This document shows positions 25,057-34,285 of a stretch of DNA of 63,666 bases, in pieces. Source of the stretch: an uncultured Clostridia bacterium. Its GTDB lineage: Bacteria; Bacillota; Clostridia; TANB77; CAG-465. A program made the translations under genes and the position numbers. The notes below the pieces were generated by a model. It was not told where the DNA came from, searched no databases, and saw nothing but the letters and a program-made list of their open reading frames with translations. The stretch is taken from the NCBI GenBank assembly GCA_934130595.1, contig CAKOYF010000009.1, positions 1-63,666 of the forward strand, written 5' to 3'. Every line of letters begins with the position of its first letter. The first letter of the stretch is position 1.

Positions 25057-26325
25057 TTACATATCTTCTATTATATATTCTTTATATTTATTATATTGAG
25101 CTTCATTACACTCTACTTGTAGTAAAGTTCCTCTTTCTTCATAATCTGTAGATAGTACTGTAGCGTGTTCATTTAAATAAGAAACAACACTACCATGTTC
25201 AAAAGGAATTAGCATCTTACATTTTTTATAATCACTAAAAATGTTTTCTATGATCATATCTATAAGTTCATCCATTCCTCTTTTTTCTCTAATAGATAAG
25301 TAAATTTCATTTTCATCTATTAGAGGTAATTTGTCTAGCATTAATTCAGACTTATTATATACATATATAATTGGAATATCTGATGCGCCTATTTTTTCTA
25401 GTGTTTCTTTTGTAACCTCTATATGTTCTGCAAAATCTGGATCTGAATAATCTATGACTTCTAATAATAAATCTGCATTTTTTATTTCTTCTAGTGTTGA
25501 TCTAAATGCTTTAACTAAATCATGAGGTAATTCACTAATAAATCCAACAGTATCAGATAATAAAAACTTTCTGTTATCATCTAACTCAATTTTTCTAACA
25601 GATGTTTCAAGAGTTGCAAAAAGCATATCTTCTTCAAATACCTTTTTTTCTTCATCTTTTACAAATCTATCAATCATATAATTCATTAATGTGGATTTTC
25701 CAGCATTTGTATATCCTACAAGTGATACTAAAGGAATATCTGATTCTTCTCTTTTTTTACGTTGAACTTCTCTATCTATAGATAGCTCATTTAGTTCTCT
25801 TCTTAAGTCAGTAAGCTTTTCTTCAATTCTTCTTCTATCAAGTTCTATCTTTTTTTCACCAGAACCTTTATTGAAAAATCCTGATCCACCACCTTGTCTA
25901 CCTAGTGCAGCATGCATACCAACAAGTCTTGGCATCATATACTCAAGTCTAGCCACTTCTACTTGTAATTTTGCCTCTTTAGTTCTTGCACGTCTTGAGA
26001 ATATTTCAAGTATAAGAGCTGTTCTATCTAATATTTCACAGTTAATTATTTTAGATAAATTTCTCATTTGAGTACCAGATAATTCGTTATTAAAAATAAC
26101 CATATCTACATTTAATGCTTCAACTTTTCTGGCTATTTCTTCTGCTTTTCCTTTGCCAATATATAAGGAATTATTAACTTCTACTAAATTTTGTGCTTCT
26201 CTACCAATAACTTCTATATCGCAGGCAAGAGCTAAATTTTCAAGTTCATCCATTAACTTAATAAATCTATCACCATAATCTATATTTACGCCTACAATTA
26301 TTGCTTTTTCTTTTTCTTGTTTCAT
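25057..26325 (-). CDS. hflX: GTPase HflX
   Basis: About 422 residues from the ATG at 26325 (SD GGTGG). The N-terminal HflX domain contains IGKGKAEEI and VIFNNELSGTQMRNL, then MPRLVGMHAALGRQGGGSGFFNKGSGEKKIELDRR is cut by a short linker. The G domain has G1 GYTNAGKST, G3 DTVGFISELPHDLV and G4 NKSE. HflX splits stalled ribosomes in stress. The reading frame continues upstream to 26355 but that part contains the TATAAT at 26341-26346, so the longer start is rejected. A terminator and short intergenic region separate it from the cps genes. Confidence 0.96.
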   Translation of the reverse strand: MKQEKEKAIIVGVNIDYGDRFIKLMDELENLALACDIEVIGREAQNLVEVNNSLYIGKGKAEEIARKVEALNVDMVIFNNELSGTQMRNLSKIINCEILDRTALILEIFSRRARTKEAKLQVEVARLEYMMPRLVGMHAALGRQGGGSGFFNKGSGEKKIELDRRRIEEKLTDLRRELNELSIDREVQRKKREESDIPLVSLVGYTNAGKSTLMNYMIDRFVKDEEKKVFEEDMLFATLETSVRKIELDDNRKFLLSDTVGFISELPHDLVKAFRSTLEEIKNADLLLEVIDYSDPDFAEHIEVTKETLEKIGASDIPIIYVYNKSELMLDKLPLIDENEIYLSIREKRGMDELIDMIIENIFSDYKKCKMLIPFEHGSVVSYLNEHATVLSTDYEERGTLLQVECNEAQYNKYKEYIIEDM

Positions 26326-26340
26326 ATAACCACCGTTTGT

Positions 26341-26346
26341 ATTATA
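26341..26346 (-). promoter_or_regulatory. -10 box of hflX with very short leader
   Basis: TATAAT on the minus strand, 15 bp before the ATG at 26325, predicting a 5' UTR of about 9 nt that holds just the SD. No good -35 is visible. Confidence 0.45.
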
Positions 26347-26366
26347 CCATAACAAAATAAAAAAAG

Positions 26367-26391
26367 AAAGAGTAAGAACATCTTACTCTTT
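26367..26391 (-). terminator. Intrinsic terminator after the CpsB-type phosphatase gene
   Basis: Perfect 11-bp stem AAAGAGTAAGA / TCTTACTCTTT with loop of 3, then CTTTTTTT on the minus strand. The left arm overlaps the end of the coding region. Confidence 0.85.
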
Positions 26392-27126
26392 AGGGTACCA
26401 AATAGATATTTTTTCATTTTTTAAAACTTTACCTGGATTTTCATTAATAATTTTATTAAACATTTCATCATCTTTTAGTGTTTTCTTTATTGCTTTTATA
26501 GATTTTTCATACATTTCATAAACACTTGTGTTATGTGAATCTGTTCCAAAGAAATGTACCATGTTGTATTTTAGCATTTTCTTTATATTTTTTTGTGCTT
26601 CTTTTCCATATTTTCCACTAATACTTCCGATATTTGATTGTAATAATACACCAGAATCTATCAAAGGAATTAGTGACTTAACATCTTTAGTAACAAAATC
26701 ATATCTTTCAGGATGAGCAAGTATTGGAATATACCCTTCATCTTGTAGCCTATTAAACTCATCATATACATTCATAGGTACTATATTACTAAATAAAGGT
26801 AACTCAACCAAAACATATCTTGAATCTCCTAAAGTACATACTTTTTTCTTTTTTATTAAATCTATAATATCATTTGTAAAAAATATTTCATTTCCAGTAT
26901 ATAATTTTATATTTATGCCTTCCATTTCAAATAATTCGTTTAGCTTTTGAATGTTTGTTACATAATCACTATTAACTAGCATATTATTAGGAATTATATA
27001 ATGTGATGTTGCAAATATTCCTGTATATCCTAGTTTTTGCGCTTCTCTTCCCATTTGTAAACTAGCATTTACATCCACAGCCCCATCATCTGTATATGGA
27101 ATAATATGACAATGCATATCTAACAT
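26383..27126 (-). CDS. cpsB: CpsB/YwqE-type PHP-domain protein-tyrosine phosphatase
   Basis: 247 residues. PHP metal-binding motifs are clear: MHCHIIPYTDDGA (H5, H7), ATSHYI, TGNEIFF, PILAHPERY and FGTDSHN. CpsB dephosphorylates the tyrosine kinase CpsD and so tunes exopolysaccharide export. SD GAGGAGG. It follows cpsD, but an intrinsic terminator lies between them, so its expression is likely lower or partly separate. Confidence 0.93.
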   Translation of the reverse strand: MLDMHCHIIPYTDDGAVDVNASLQMGREAQKLGYTGIFATSHYIIPNNMLVNSDYVTNIQKLNELFEMEGINIKLYTGNEIFFTNDIIDLIKKKKVCTLGDSRYVLVELPLFSNIVPMNVYDEFNRLQDEGYIPILAHPERYDFVTKDVKSLIPLIDSGVLLQSNIGSISGKYGKEAQKNIKKMLKYNMVHFFGTDSHNTSVYEMYEKSIKAIKKTLKDDEMFNKIINENPGKVLKNEKISIWYPKE

Positions 27127-27146
27127 ATTTTTTCCTCCTCAAAAAA

Positions 27147-27173
27147 GCAGAGTAAATTTGCTATCTACTCTGC
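27147..27173 (-). terminator. Intra-operon terminator between cpsD and cpsB
   Basis: Minus strand GCAGAGTA / TACTCTGC, 11-nt loop, followed by TTTTTTG. It ends about 20 bp before the cpsB start codon. Confidence 0.75.
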
Positions 27174-27185
27174 AATCTTTATTAA

Positions 27186-27908
27186 TTATTTTTCAATAAC
27201 ATATTTTTGATATGATTTTGCATATTCTTTTCTTCTGTCTGTTGAAATTTGGTTTAAAATAATACCAGGTATTTTTCCTCCAACAGCTTCTATTGCTTTT
27301 TTAGTATTTAACAAAGTTTCTTTTTTAGTTTTTCTTGAACTAGCAACTAAAAACATATAATCTACTTTTGTAGCAAATAATAAAGCGTCTGTTATAATTG
27401 AAGCTGGTGGTGTATCTATAATTATTAAATCAAATTCTTTTTTTAGTAAGTCTAAAAGAAAATCTATATTTGCTGTTCCTAATAATTCTGATGGATTAAA
27501 AGGAACTGGTCCTGATGATAATAAGTATACATTTTGTACTTCTGTATCTTGAATTTTTAGAGTAAGTTCTTCTTCAATTTTTTGAACATCATCTTCTTTT
27601 AGATTTCCTCTTAAATCTTTAAGTAAATCTGATAAACCTGTTCTATTTGATTTTCTAAATATTCTGTGTTGTCTACCTTTTCTTAAATCTGCATCTACTA
27701 TTAGTACTTTTTTACCATATTGAGCACAAGATATTGCTAGATTTGCAGATACCCAGCTTTTACCTTCTCCAGCATCTGAACTAGTTAAACATATTGCTTT
27801 ACTTTCTGAATTTTCAAACAAATATAATAAGTTTGTTCTAAATAGTCTGAATGCTTCTGAAACTGGTGAACGAGGAAAATCATTTACAATTATTTCACTT
27901 TTATCCAT
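27186..27908 (-). CDS. cpsD: CpsD/CapB-type tyrosine-protein kinase (BY-kinase)
   Basis: 240 residues. Walker A SSDAGEGKS (43-51), Walker A' VLIVDADLRKGRQHRIF and Walker B LIIIDTPP. The C-terminal KEYAKSYQKYVIEK contains three tyrosines, a small version of the autophosphorylated Tyr cluster. BY-kinases work with a CpsC membrane adaptor and control polysaccharide polymerisation. The ATG lies inside the 3' end of cpsC (19-bp overlap), so translation is coupled. Confidence 0.94.
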   Translation of the reverse strand: MDKSEIIVNDFPRSPVSEAFRLFRTNLLYLFENSESKAICLTSSDAGEGKSWVSANLAISCAQYGKKVLIVDADLRKGRQHRIFRKSNRTGLSDLLKDLRGNLKEDDVQKIEEELTLKIQDTEVQNVYLLSSGPVPFNPSELLGTANIDFLLDLLKKEFDLIIIDTPPASIITDALLFATKVDYMFLVASSRKTKKETLLNTKKAIEAVGGKIPGIILNQISTDRRKEYAKSYQKYVIEK

Positions 27909-28618
27909 TTAAATAATCCTCCTTTTTCGTCATCTTCTAATTTAGGTATAGAAGCAATTACTGGTGTGTTTAATAAGCTTTCAATATCTTTTTCATCTTT
28001 AATTGTGTCATCAAAGTATACAATTAAGAATATAACACCACAAGATAATACTAATCCTATAATTGAAAACAATAATATATTTTTTACTGTTCCAACATTG
28101 TATGGTGCATTTGTTGGTTCAGCCACATCAATAATAGATAGGTTGTCTATCTTATATATTTCGTTAACTTTTTCTCTAAATACTTCAGCAAGAGAATTAG
28201 CGATATCTGCACTTAACTTAGGATCACTATTTGACACTGTAATTTGAATCAATTCTGTATCATCTTTAGAAGTTACTGATACTGAAGATATAAATTGATC
28301 TGTAGTCATATTTAATCCTAATGAATTAATTACTTCCTTTGCTATAGTTTTACTCTTTATTATTTCACTGTATGTTGAAACTAATTTTGAGTTTAAAGTA
28401 ACATCATTTTGTGTTATTGCTTCGTCCACATTCTCTGATTGTGATGTACTATCCTTTGTTTTTGATAATACAAAAGTTGTTGTTGATTTGTACATTGGAG
28501 TAACTAAAAATTTAGAATATATTAGACCCATTACTGCAAAAACTACTACAGTTACTACAATGTATTTTATTTTGTCTTTTAGAGCATATAATAATTCGAT
28601 TATATCTAACTCTTCCAT
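27890..28618 (-). CDS. cpsC: CpsC/Wzz-type chain-length and kinase-adaptor membrane protein
   Basis: About 242 residues from the ATG at 28618 (SD GGGAGG); the longer frame to 28657 runs through the -10 box. Two membrane segments (about 20-40 and 180-205) flank an extracytoplasmic domain with SADIANSLAEVFREKVNEIY and VAEPTNAPYNVG, the Wzz signature before TM2. The short cytoplasmic tail ends KLEDDEKGGLFKW, as in kinase-activating adaptors. It starts the CpsC-CpsD-CpsB set. No glycosyltransferase, flippase or polymerase genes lie nearby. Confidence 0.92.
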   Translation of the reverse strand: MEELDIIELLYALKDKIKYIVVTVVVFAVMGLIYSKFLVTPMYKSTTTFVLSKTKDSTSQSENVDEAITQNDVTLNSKLVSTYSEIIKSKTIAKEVINSLGLNMTTDQFISSVSVTSKDDTELIQITVSNSDPKLSADIANSLAEVFREKVNEIYKIDNLSIIDVAEPTNAPYNVGTVKNILLFSIIGLVLSCGVIFLIVYFDDTIKDEKDIESLLNTPVIASIPKLEDDEKGGLFKWIKVK

Positions 28619-28645
28619 TTTTTCCTCCCATAAACGCGTAGTCTG

Positions 28646-28674
28646 ATTATAGCACATATTACATAACTTTGCAA
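28646..28674 (-). promoter_or_regulatory. Promoter of cpsC-cpsD
   Basis: Minus strand TTGCAA, 17 bp, TATAAT, 27 bp before the ATG. Confidence 0.65.
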
Positions 28675-28710
28675 TATTTTTATAATTATTTTATATTTTT
28701 TAATGCAAAA

Positions 28711-28732
28711 ACTCCTGTATTTTTACAAGAGT
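28711..28732 (-). terminator. Intrinsic terminator after the metallophosphoesterase gene
   Basis: Minus strand ACTCTTGTA / TACAGGAGT (one wobble), loop AAAA, then TTTTTGC. Confidence 0.75.
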
Positions 28733-28737
28733 CTTCA

Positions 28738-29586
28738 TTATTTCTTTAATATTACTTCTACTATTTCTGGTTGATTAAACATTCTAATAGGAATTGTAGC
28801 ATTACCTATTCCAGAACTAGTTATAAGTGTAGTAGTATTCAATTTATATTTTCCATATGAATATTTAGGAAAAAATTTTCTTCTTGGAGAAAGTAAGCAT
28901 AACTTTCCAAGCCTTATTAGTCCACCATGAACATGTCCACTAAATACCAAGTCTACACCTAATTTTTCATACAGTTCAAAATTTTCTGGATCATGTGCTA
29001 TTAAAATATTAAATTTATCTTTATCTAAATCTTTTAATTTAGTTTTCATATATTTAATATACTTTTGTTTTCTTTCATCTGTAAGTATCTTAGGCTGCAT
29101 ATTTTCTCTAAATTTCAAAGCATTTATTACTATCTTTTCATTATTCTTTTGATATTCCATGCTTCCATTAATGATTACTTTTGCACCATTTTTTCTTAAT
29201 AACTCAACATATTTTTTGTATTTACTATATTCTAACTTTCTTTCATGATTTCCAATAGAATAATATGTTGGATAATTTTGATATATTTCTTTAAAATATT
29301 TTACATACTCTTCTACATCTTCACACGAATCATCTATTATATCTCCACTCATTATTACTATATCTGAATTTATTTCTTTTATTTTAGATATAAACTTCTC
29401 ATTATTCTTTCCAAACAATTTTCCATGAACGTCACTAATATGTGCAATTTTTAAATTGTTCATGCTATTTGGTAATTTATTATTTTTTACAGTATATTTT
29501 GTTACTTTTAACCAATTATTACTTATATAAATCATTAAACTAAAAAATAATATACAAATAATAATTGCAATAAATATATATTCCAT
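28738..29586 (-). CDS. Membrane-anchored metallophosphoesterase (YkuE/LpxH-like superfamily)
   Basis: About 282 residues from the ATG at 29586 (SD AAGG); a GTG at 29595 is less likely. One N-terminal helix (EYIFIAIIICILFFSLMIYI). Calcineurin-fold motifs follow: HISDVHG, MSGDIIDD, GNHER, IAHDPENFELY and SGHVHGG, binding two metals. Related clostridial proteins are phosphodiesterases acting on cell-surface lipids or nucleotides. The substrate is not inferable. Monocistronic with a terminator. Confidence 0.9.
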   Translation of the reverse strand: MEYIFIAIIICILFFSLMIYISNNWLKVTKYTVKNNKLPNSMNNLKIAHISDVHGKLFGKNNEKFISKIKEINSDIVIMSGDIIDDSCEDVEEYVKYFKEIYQNYPTYYSIGNHERKLEYSKYKKYVELLRKNGAKVIINGSMEYQKNNEKIVINALKFRENMQPKILTDERKQKYIKYMKTKLKDLDKDKFNILIAHDPENFELYEKLGVDLVFSGHVHGGLIRLGKLCLLSPRRKFFPKYSYGKYKLNTTTLITSSGIGNATIPIRMFNQPEIVEVILKK

Positions 29587-29635
29587 ACAATTCACCTTGT
29601 AAGATTATATCATAGACGTATTAATTTTAAAAGAA

Positions 29636-29662
29636 AAAGAATGCAGTAGTTCTGCATTCTTT
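29636..29662 (-). terminator. Intrinsic terminator after fprA
   Basis: Perfect 11-bp stem AAAGAATGCAG / CTGCATTCTTT with 5-nt loop, then TTCTTTT. It touches the fprA stop codon. Confidence 0.88.
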
Positions 29663-30869
29663 ACTCTGTTAATATCTTATTTGCAAATTCTTCACCTATT
29701 TTTCTGATAACTTCAATATCATGTTCGGAAGGATTTAATTTTATTCTTAATGGTTCAAAAGGCATATTAAACTTTAATAATTTAAAGCATGATGCAATAT
29801 TTAAAGCAGCTTCTCCGCTCCACGCATATGAGCCAAAAGCTAAAGCATAAATTCCTTTGTTTAATATTGGATTTAGTCTTGACATTGCTTCATATATCTG
29901 AGGTAGTGCATCTGATAAAATAGTAGGTGAGCCCATAAGTATTCCATCTGATGTTGCTACATCTTTTTTTGCCTCTTCAATATTATCCACTTCTAAATCA
30001 TATTCTTTGACTTCTATTCTTTTTTCTCTCTTTATTCCCTCTATTAATGCTTTTGCTATTTTTTTAGTATATCCATAAGACGAAACATAACATATTGTTA
30101 CTTTTGGAATATTTGATTTTTTCTCACTACACCAATTCCTGTATAATTCTATATATTTGTTTACATCTTTTCTTATTATCATACCATGTCCTGGACATAT
30201 ATAATCTAAAGGAATTAAACTTATTTTATTTAGTGCATTAATTAAAAAAGGATTTTTAAATGGGCTTAGTATTGCATCAAAATAGTATTTATATTGTTCA
30301 ACAATAATGTTATTTTTTAGTACTCCATCTGGTTCTTCTAAATCGTTAAATAATTTTTTAGTTGCATAATGAACTCCAAATGAATCACAAGTAAATAACA
30401 TTCTATCTTCTTTTAAATAAGTAAACATTGAGTCTGGCCAATGAAGCATAGGAAAAGCAAAAAATTTTAATTCTTTTCCTCCTAAATCTAAACTATCATT
30501 TGCTGTAAGTACTTTTGATTTAAAATCAAAATTTACTATATTTCTGACAAAATCAATTGCCATTTTAGTTCCACATACAACAATTTCTGGATTCATACTT
30601 AGTATTCTACCTATAGAACCAGCATGATCTGGTTCAGTATGGTTTACAATCAGATAATTTAATTTATTTATATCAACATAGTTTTCTATATTTGAAATTA
30701 ACTTATCACAAAATTCACTTTTTACAGTATCAATAAGTGCTGTTTCATTTTTTCCTTTTATAAGATATGAATTATAAGTTGTTCCATACTCTGTTTGCAT
30801 AACAACATCAAAAACTTTTAGCTTTTCATCTGTTACACCAACATAAAATACATTTTCCTTTATTTCCAT
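29661..30869 (-). CDS. fprA: Flavodiiron protein FprA (A-type flavoprotein)
   Basis: 402 residues, standard length. The N-terminal metallo-beta-lactamase-like diiron domain has VNHTEPDHAGS (H-x-E-x-D-H), MLHWPDSM and CDSFGVHY. The C-terminal flavodoxin domain starts VTICYVSSYGYTKKIAKALIEGI and has GSPTILSDALPQ. FprA reduces O2 to water (or NO to N2O) and protects strict anaerobes. No rubredoxin or rubrerythrin gene is adjacent. SD AAGAGG. Confidence 0.96.
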   Translation of the reverse strand: MEIKENVFYVGVTDEKLKVFDVVMQTEYGTTYNSYLIKGKNETALIDTVKSEFCDKLISNIENYVDINKLNYLIVNHTEPDHAGSIGRILSMNPEIVVCGTKMAIDFVRNIVNFDFKSKVLTANDSLDLGGKELKFFAFPMLHWPDSMFTYLKEDRMLFTCDSFGVHYATKKLFNDLEEPDGVLKNNIIVEQYKYYFDAILSPFKNPFLINALNKISLIPLDYICPGHGMIIRKDVNKYIELYRNWCSEKKSNIPKVTICYVSSYGYTKKIAKALIEGIKREKRIEVKEYDLEVDNIEEAKKDVATSDGILMGSPTILSDALPQIYEAMSRLNPILNKGIYALAFGSYAWSGEAALNIASCFKLLKFNMPFEPLRIKLNPSEHDIEVIRKIGEEFANKILTE

Positions 30870-30891
30870 ATTATTTCCTCTTTATTCTTAT

Positions 30892-31956
30892 TTATTTTAA
30901 TTTTATTTTTAATTTTACTGGTTGATGGTCACTATATGAGAAGTTATTCTCTATAGTTTCAACACTTTCTTTTTCTATATTAGGACTTATTATAAAGCCG
31001 TCTATTACATATAATTGAGTATTTTCATAGCTTCCACTATATTCTTCATTTAATAATCTAGATGTTGGTTTTTGTGTATCAGTAACAAAACTCCATCCTT
31101 CTGGTAATGAATCTTTTGACATTTGAGTTGGATTAAAGTTTTTTGTATCCATAACAGGGAATTTTTCTAAATCTACATCCGGGAAAATTTGGTTAAAATC
31201 TCCACCTGCTATTACATAGTTACCTTTTTCATATTCTTCTTTCATATTTGAAATAAGTAATTCTAGTTGTCCTTCTTTTCCATTCTTTTTACCATAAGCA
31301 TCTAAATGAACATTATATATAACTAATTCTTTGTCTGTACCTTCAACAGATATTCTTTGCTCTAAAAGGCAGTTCTTATACATTACAGCTCTTTTTGGCC
31401 AACTATATGCACTTGGAAGTGCAATACGTGTTGCATCTGTAACATTATACTTATTTAAAGTAACCACACCACTCTCTACGTGTCCTACTGTATTAAATAC
31501 AGGATAAGGAATATATAAAGAATTAAACATATATGCAAATGTAGCTGTACCTTTAAAGTTTTGTTCAAGGCCTTCATACTCATTTATATTATATGATCTT
31601 TTAGCTTTTGTATCTACTTCTTGGAGTAAATAAATATCTGCATCTTGATTTGTTATGAAATTATTTACTGCAGCTAAATTCTTTGTAACGTTTGTAGCAC
31701 TTTGTGGACGTACGCCTTTGCCACCATCCATAAAAAAGTCTTGTGTATTATCTAAAGACAAATATCCTAGATTATACGTAATAATACTTGTGCTCTCTCC
31801 TTGCTTAAGCGTTTTGGTGCTTTCACCATCTATTGAAAGAGTTTCCCTATCATCTGGAAAATACTCTGAAAATACTAAAATAGAAAATCCTATAAGAAAT
31901 ATCAATAAAATAATTGATACTATAACAATTAAAACTTTATACCATGTTTTAGGCAT
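30892..31956 (-). CDS. Membrane-anchored endonuclease/exonuclease/phosphatase (EEP) family protein
   Basis: About 354 residues from the ATG at 31956 (SD GGAGG, 9-nt spacing). The longer frame to 32019 and the ATG at 31965 fit the SD poorly. One N-terminal helix (VLIVIVSIILLIFLIGFSILVF). EEP motifs: ITYNLGYLS, YLLQEVD, YNVHLDAYG, GGDFNQ and a C-terminal SYSDHQPVKLKI. The fold covers sphingomyelinases, inositol phosphatases and nucleases; the acidic/His residues are all present, so it is probably an active extracytoplasmic phosphodiesterase. The substrate is unknown. Confidence 0.87.
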   Translation of the reverse strand: MPKTWYKVLIVIVSIILLIFLIGFSILVFSEYFPDDRETLSIDGESTKTLKQGESTSIITYNLGYLSLDNTQDFFMDGGKGVRPQSATNVTKNLAAVNNFITNQDADIYLLQEVDTKAKRSYNINEYEGLEQNFKGTATFAYMFNSLYIPYPVFNTVGHVESGVVTLNKYNVTDATRIALPSAYSWPKRAVMYKNCLLEQRISVEGTDKELVIYNVHLDAYGKKNGKEGQLELLISNMKEEYEKGNYVIAGGDFNQIFPDVDLEKFPVMDTKNFNPTQMSKDSLPEGWSFVTDTQKPTSRLLNEEYSGSYENTQLYVIDGFIISPNIEKESVETIENNFSYSDHQPVKLKIKLK

Positions 31957-32032
31957 AATAATCATCCTCCGGACTAAATTATATAATATAACTATTTTAA
32001 AAACAACATTTTTATACAAATTTTATTAATAA

Positions 32033-33601
32033 TTATCTTCCAGTTACAGGCAATTTATCTTCATAATATGCATTTTCATTTAAAACATTAACCGTAGCTT
32101 TTTGATTATCTTCTACAAGTTCAACTTCAAGTTCATCACTTAGCACTTTATAATGCATACTTGTTTTTGTCTCTCTTATATAATATTTTCCAATAGGCAG
32201 CTCTTTTGTTTTGGCATAACCAAGTTCATCAGTTATAATTTTATCTACTATATTTTTATTTTCATCTAATATTTCAAATTCTACATCTTTAAGTGGAGAG
32301 TTTTCTGGTAAATTAGTAACTTTATTGTACTCTTTGGTTCTTTTTATTACTTCTATTATTCCTTTTTTCTTTTCATTATACAGTTGTATATTTTTCTCAC
32401 TATTAGATGCTATTTCGTAAATATATTCGTTGTTATCTATTCTATAATTTTCATTTGCTTTTATTTCTTTTATCTTTAATTTTACAATGTTGCTGTTATT
32501 TAATTTAAGCTCAATTTTTCCATCATTATTTGTTGTATATTGTTGAGCATTTCCATCATCTTCAAATTCAATACTATACTGCGTATTAGGGATAACTACT
32601 CCTGTATCTTTATCTTTTTTAGTAATAATAATTTTACTATTATACTCTGTAAATTCAATATTCCCTTTTATATCTGTATCAAATTGATTCTTAAGAGTTA
32701 TAGCCATGTTCTGAAATCCAGATAATTTAGTTTTTCCAAATAGTACAACATTTTCTTTAGCGTTTATTTTTACGTTAAAATCACTCTTATATGTAGATTT
32801 TACAATTTCAACAGGAATACTAAACTTATACTTGTTGCTTGATAGTTTTTCTAATTTAATTTCATTATTTTCTAAAGATAGCTCTATATTATTAATGTTC
32901 TTAGATTGAATTTCCATAGTTTTAGAATAATATCTTTTACCATTTATTTCTTCTGTAATCTGATTACTAAAATTAAAATTCAAATTAACATCTTTTTCAT
33001 CTATATTTTCATTTAATCCTTTATAATAAATAGATTTTATCACACTTACTATTTTTTCATTCATACTACTTATTGGCTCAATCAAATTCAAATCTAAATT
33101 ATTTAGATAACACCACATAGCAAACTGACTCGCAAATATAGCCTCATCTTCATTATTTAACTCTAATTCTTCTACTGTCTTATATGGATATGAATTTAAA
33201 ATGATAACCTTAAGCTTTTCATCTGTTATTTTTTCATTTCCATAAACATTATATCCATTATTATCACAATCTTCTGCGCCTTTAAATCCTAGATTTAGAC
33301 AATATGCAGGATAATTTTTACCATCACGTACATAATAATACTCATAATTCGGTTGCATTTTTCCATTATATTTTATGTACATGTACGGATCTTTTTTACA
33401 AAATATCTGATAATCTCCGTAGCTTATCTTATCATTTTCAATTGCAAAAGTATTTTGAACACTAGTACATAATATTAATATTAGCATAATAAATACCTTT
33501 ATTCTTCTAATTAAATTTTGTCTTGCATAAGCATTTATTCTTCTTTTATTTTTTTGAATGATATAAAAAATAGTATTTTTATATTCATAAATTTTATTCA
33601 T
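32033..33601 (-). CDS. Thioester-domain surface protein with SpaA/Cna-B domains, ending in LPVTGR
   Basis: 522 residues from the ATG at 33601 (SD GAGGAGG); a GTG at 33616 overlaps the SD. A signal-like segment (VFIMLILILCTSVQNTFA) is preceded by an unusually long basic head of about 35 residues. The thioester domain has C101 in NYPAYCLNLG and Q159 in FASQFAMWCYL, the pair that forms the internal Cys-Gln bond. Two SpaA/Cna-B-like domains follow (ITKKDKDTGVVIPNTQYSI; LKDVEFEILDENKN with YYIRETK). The chain ends EDKLPVTGR then a stop: a sorting motif with no membrane helix or basic tail. The gene overlaps a sortase gene by 8 bp, so they form a pair. Confidence 0.88.
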   Translation of the reverse strand: MNKIYEYKNTIFYIIQKNKRRINAYARQNLIRRIKVFIMLILILCTSVQNTFAIENDKISYGDYQIFCKKDPYMYIKYNGKMQPNYEYYYVRDGKNYPAYCLNLGFKGAEDCDNNGYNVYGNEKITDEKLKVIILNSYPYKTVEELELNNEDEAIFASQFAMWCYLNNLDLNLIEPISSMNEKIVSVIKSIYYKGLNENIDEKDVNLNFNFSNQITEEINGKRYYSKTMEIQSKNINNIELSLENNEIKLEKLSSNKYKFSIPVEIVKSTYKSDFNVKINAKENVVLFGKTKLSGFQNMAITLKNQFDTDIKGNIEFTEYNSKIIITKKDKDTGVVIPNTQYSIEFEDDGNAQQYTTNNDGKIELKLNNSNIVKLKIKEIKANENYRIDNNEYIYEIASNSEKNIQLYNEKKKGIIEVIKRTKEYNKVTNLPENSPLKDVEFEILDENKNIVDKIITDELGYAKTKELPIGKYYIRETKTSMHYKVLSDELEVELVEDNQKATVNVLNENAYYEDKLPVTGR

Positions 33602-34142
33602 AGTTTTCCTCCTCACTTACAGCTTCAATACATAGCCTTAATTGAGGCGAACCACTGATACAAGTAATTAGTGTTAGTTTATCTTTGTTATTTGGATTTA
33701 ATACACTAAAATCTTTTTCATTTATTGTATACTTTTGATACACATTATACACTTTAGATGTTCCATAATAATTATATTCAATCTTATCTCCAACTTCTAA
33801 CAAATATAACTCTTTAAAATAATTATTACTAAAGCCATTATTGTGTGCTGCTAAGCAAACATTTCCATTTACGTATGAAGTTGTTTGAAAGTGTCCTATA
33901 TAATTTTCTAATGTATCTGCGTCTACACCATCTTTTATGGGGATATTTTTAAGATTTAATTTTAAAATTGAAAGATTCCAATCGTTTTGAATAAAAAGTT
34001 CATTTTTTTGATATAATTTTATGATATTAAAATTTAAAGGTTTGGGGGCAATATTTTTAATATTAGAAAACATGAAATAATAACTAAAAAAACAAACAAG
34101 AATTAAAATTACAATTAAGATAAAAAACTTTCTTACATTCAA
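33594..34142 (-). CDS. Sortase (class D-like) paired with the thioester surface protein
   Basis: About 182 residues from a TTG at 34142, with GGAGGTG 5 nt before it; the longer frame to 34169 lacks an SD. One N-terminal membrane helix (FFILIVILILVCFFSYYFM). Sortase catalytic residues are all visible: H100 in VCLAAHNNG, C161 in TLITCIS, R169 in PQLRLCIE. The TLxTC motif fits sortase A/D type enzymes that attach LPXTG proteins to peptidoglycan. Its end overlaps the surface-protein start by 8 bp (ATGAATAA), showing translational coupling. Confidence 0.9.
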   Translation of the reverse strand: MNVRKFFILIVILILVCFFSYYFMFSNIKNIAPKPLNFNIIKLYQKNELFIQNDWNLSILKLNLKNIPIKDGVDADTLENYIGHFQTTSYVNGNVCLAAHNNGFSNNYFKELYLLEVGDKIEYNYYGTSKVYNVYQKYTINEKDFSVLNPNNKDKLTLITCISGSPQLRLCIEAVSEEENYE

Positions 34143-34235
34143 TGTCTCACCTCCATTAGGCAACATCAATTATACATTCCAAATACTGTAAAGTCAAAAA
34201 AAATCGTACCCAAAATTTCGACAAAAAAAAAGAAA

Positions 34236-34253
34236 GCACATATTTCTATGTGC
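34236..34253 (-). terminator. Intrinsic terminator after the 97-residue membrane protein gene
   Basis: Minus strand GCACATA / TATGTGC with loop GAAA, then TTTCTTTTTTTTT. Confidence 0.85.
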
Positions 34254-34285
34254 CCTCATTGTTACTCTGGCTTAATAAAACCAAA

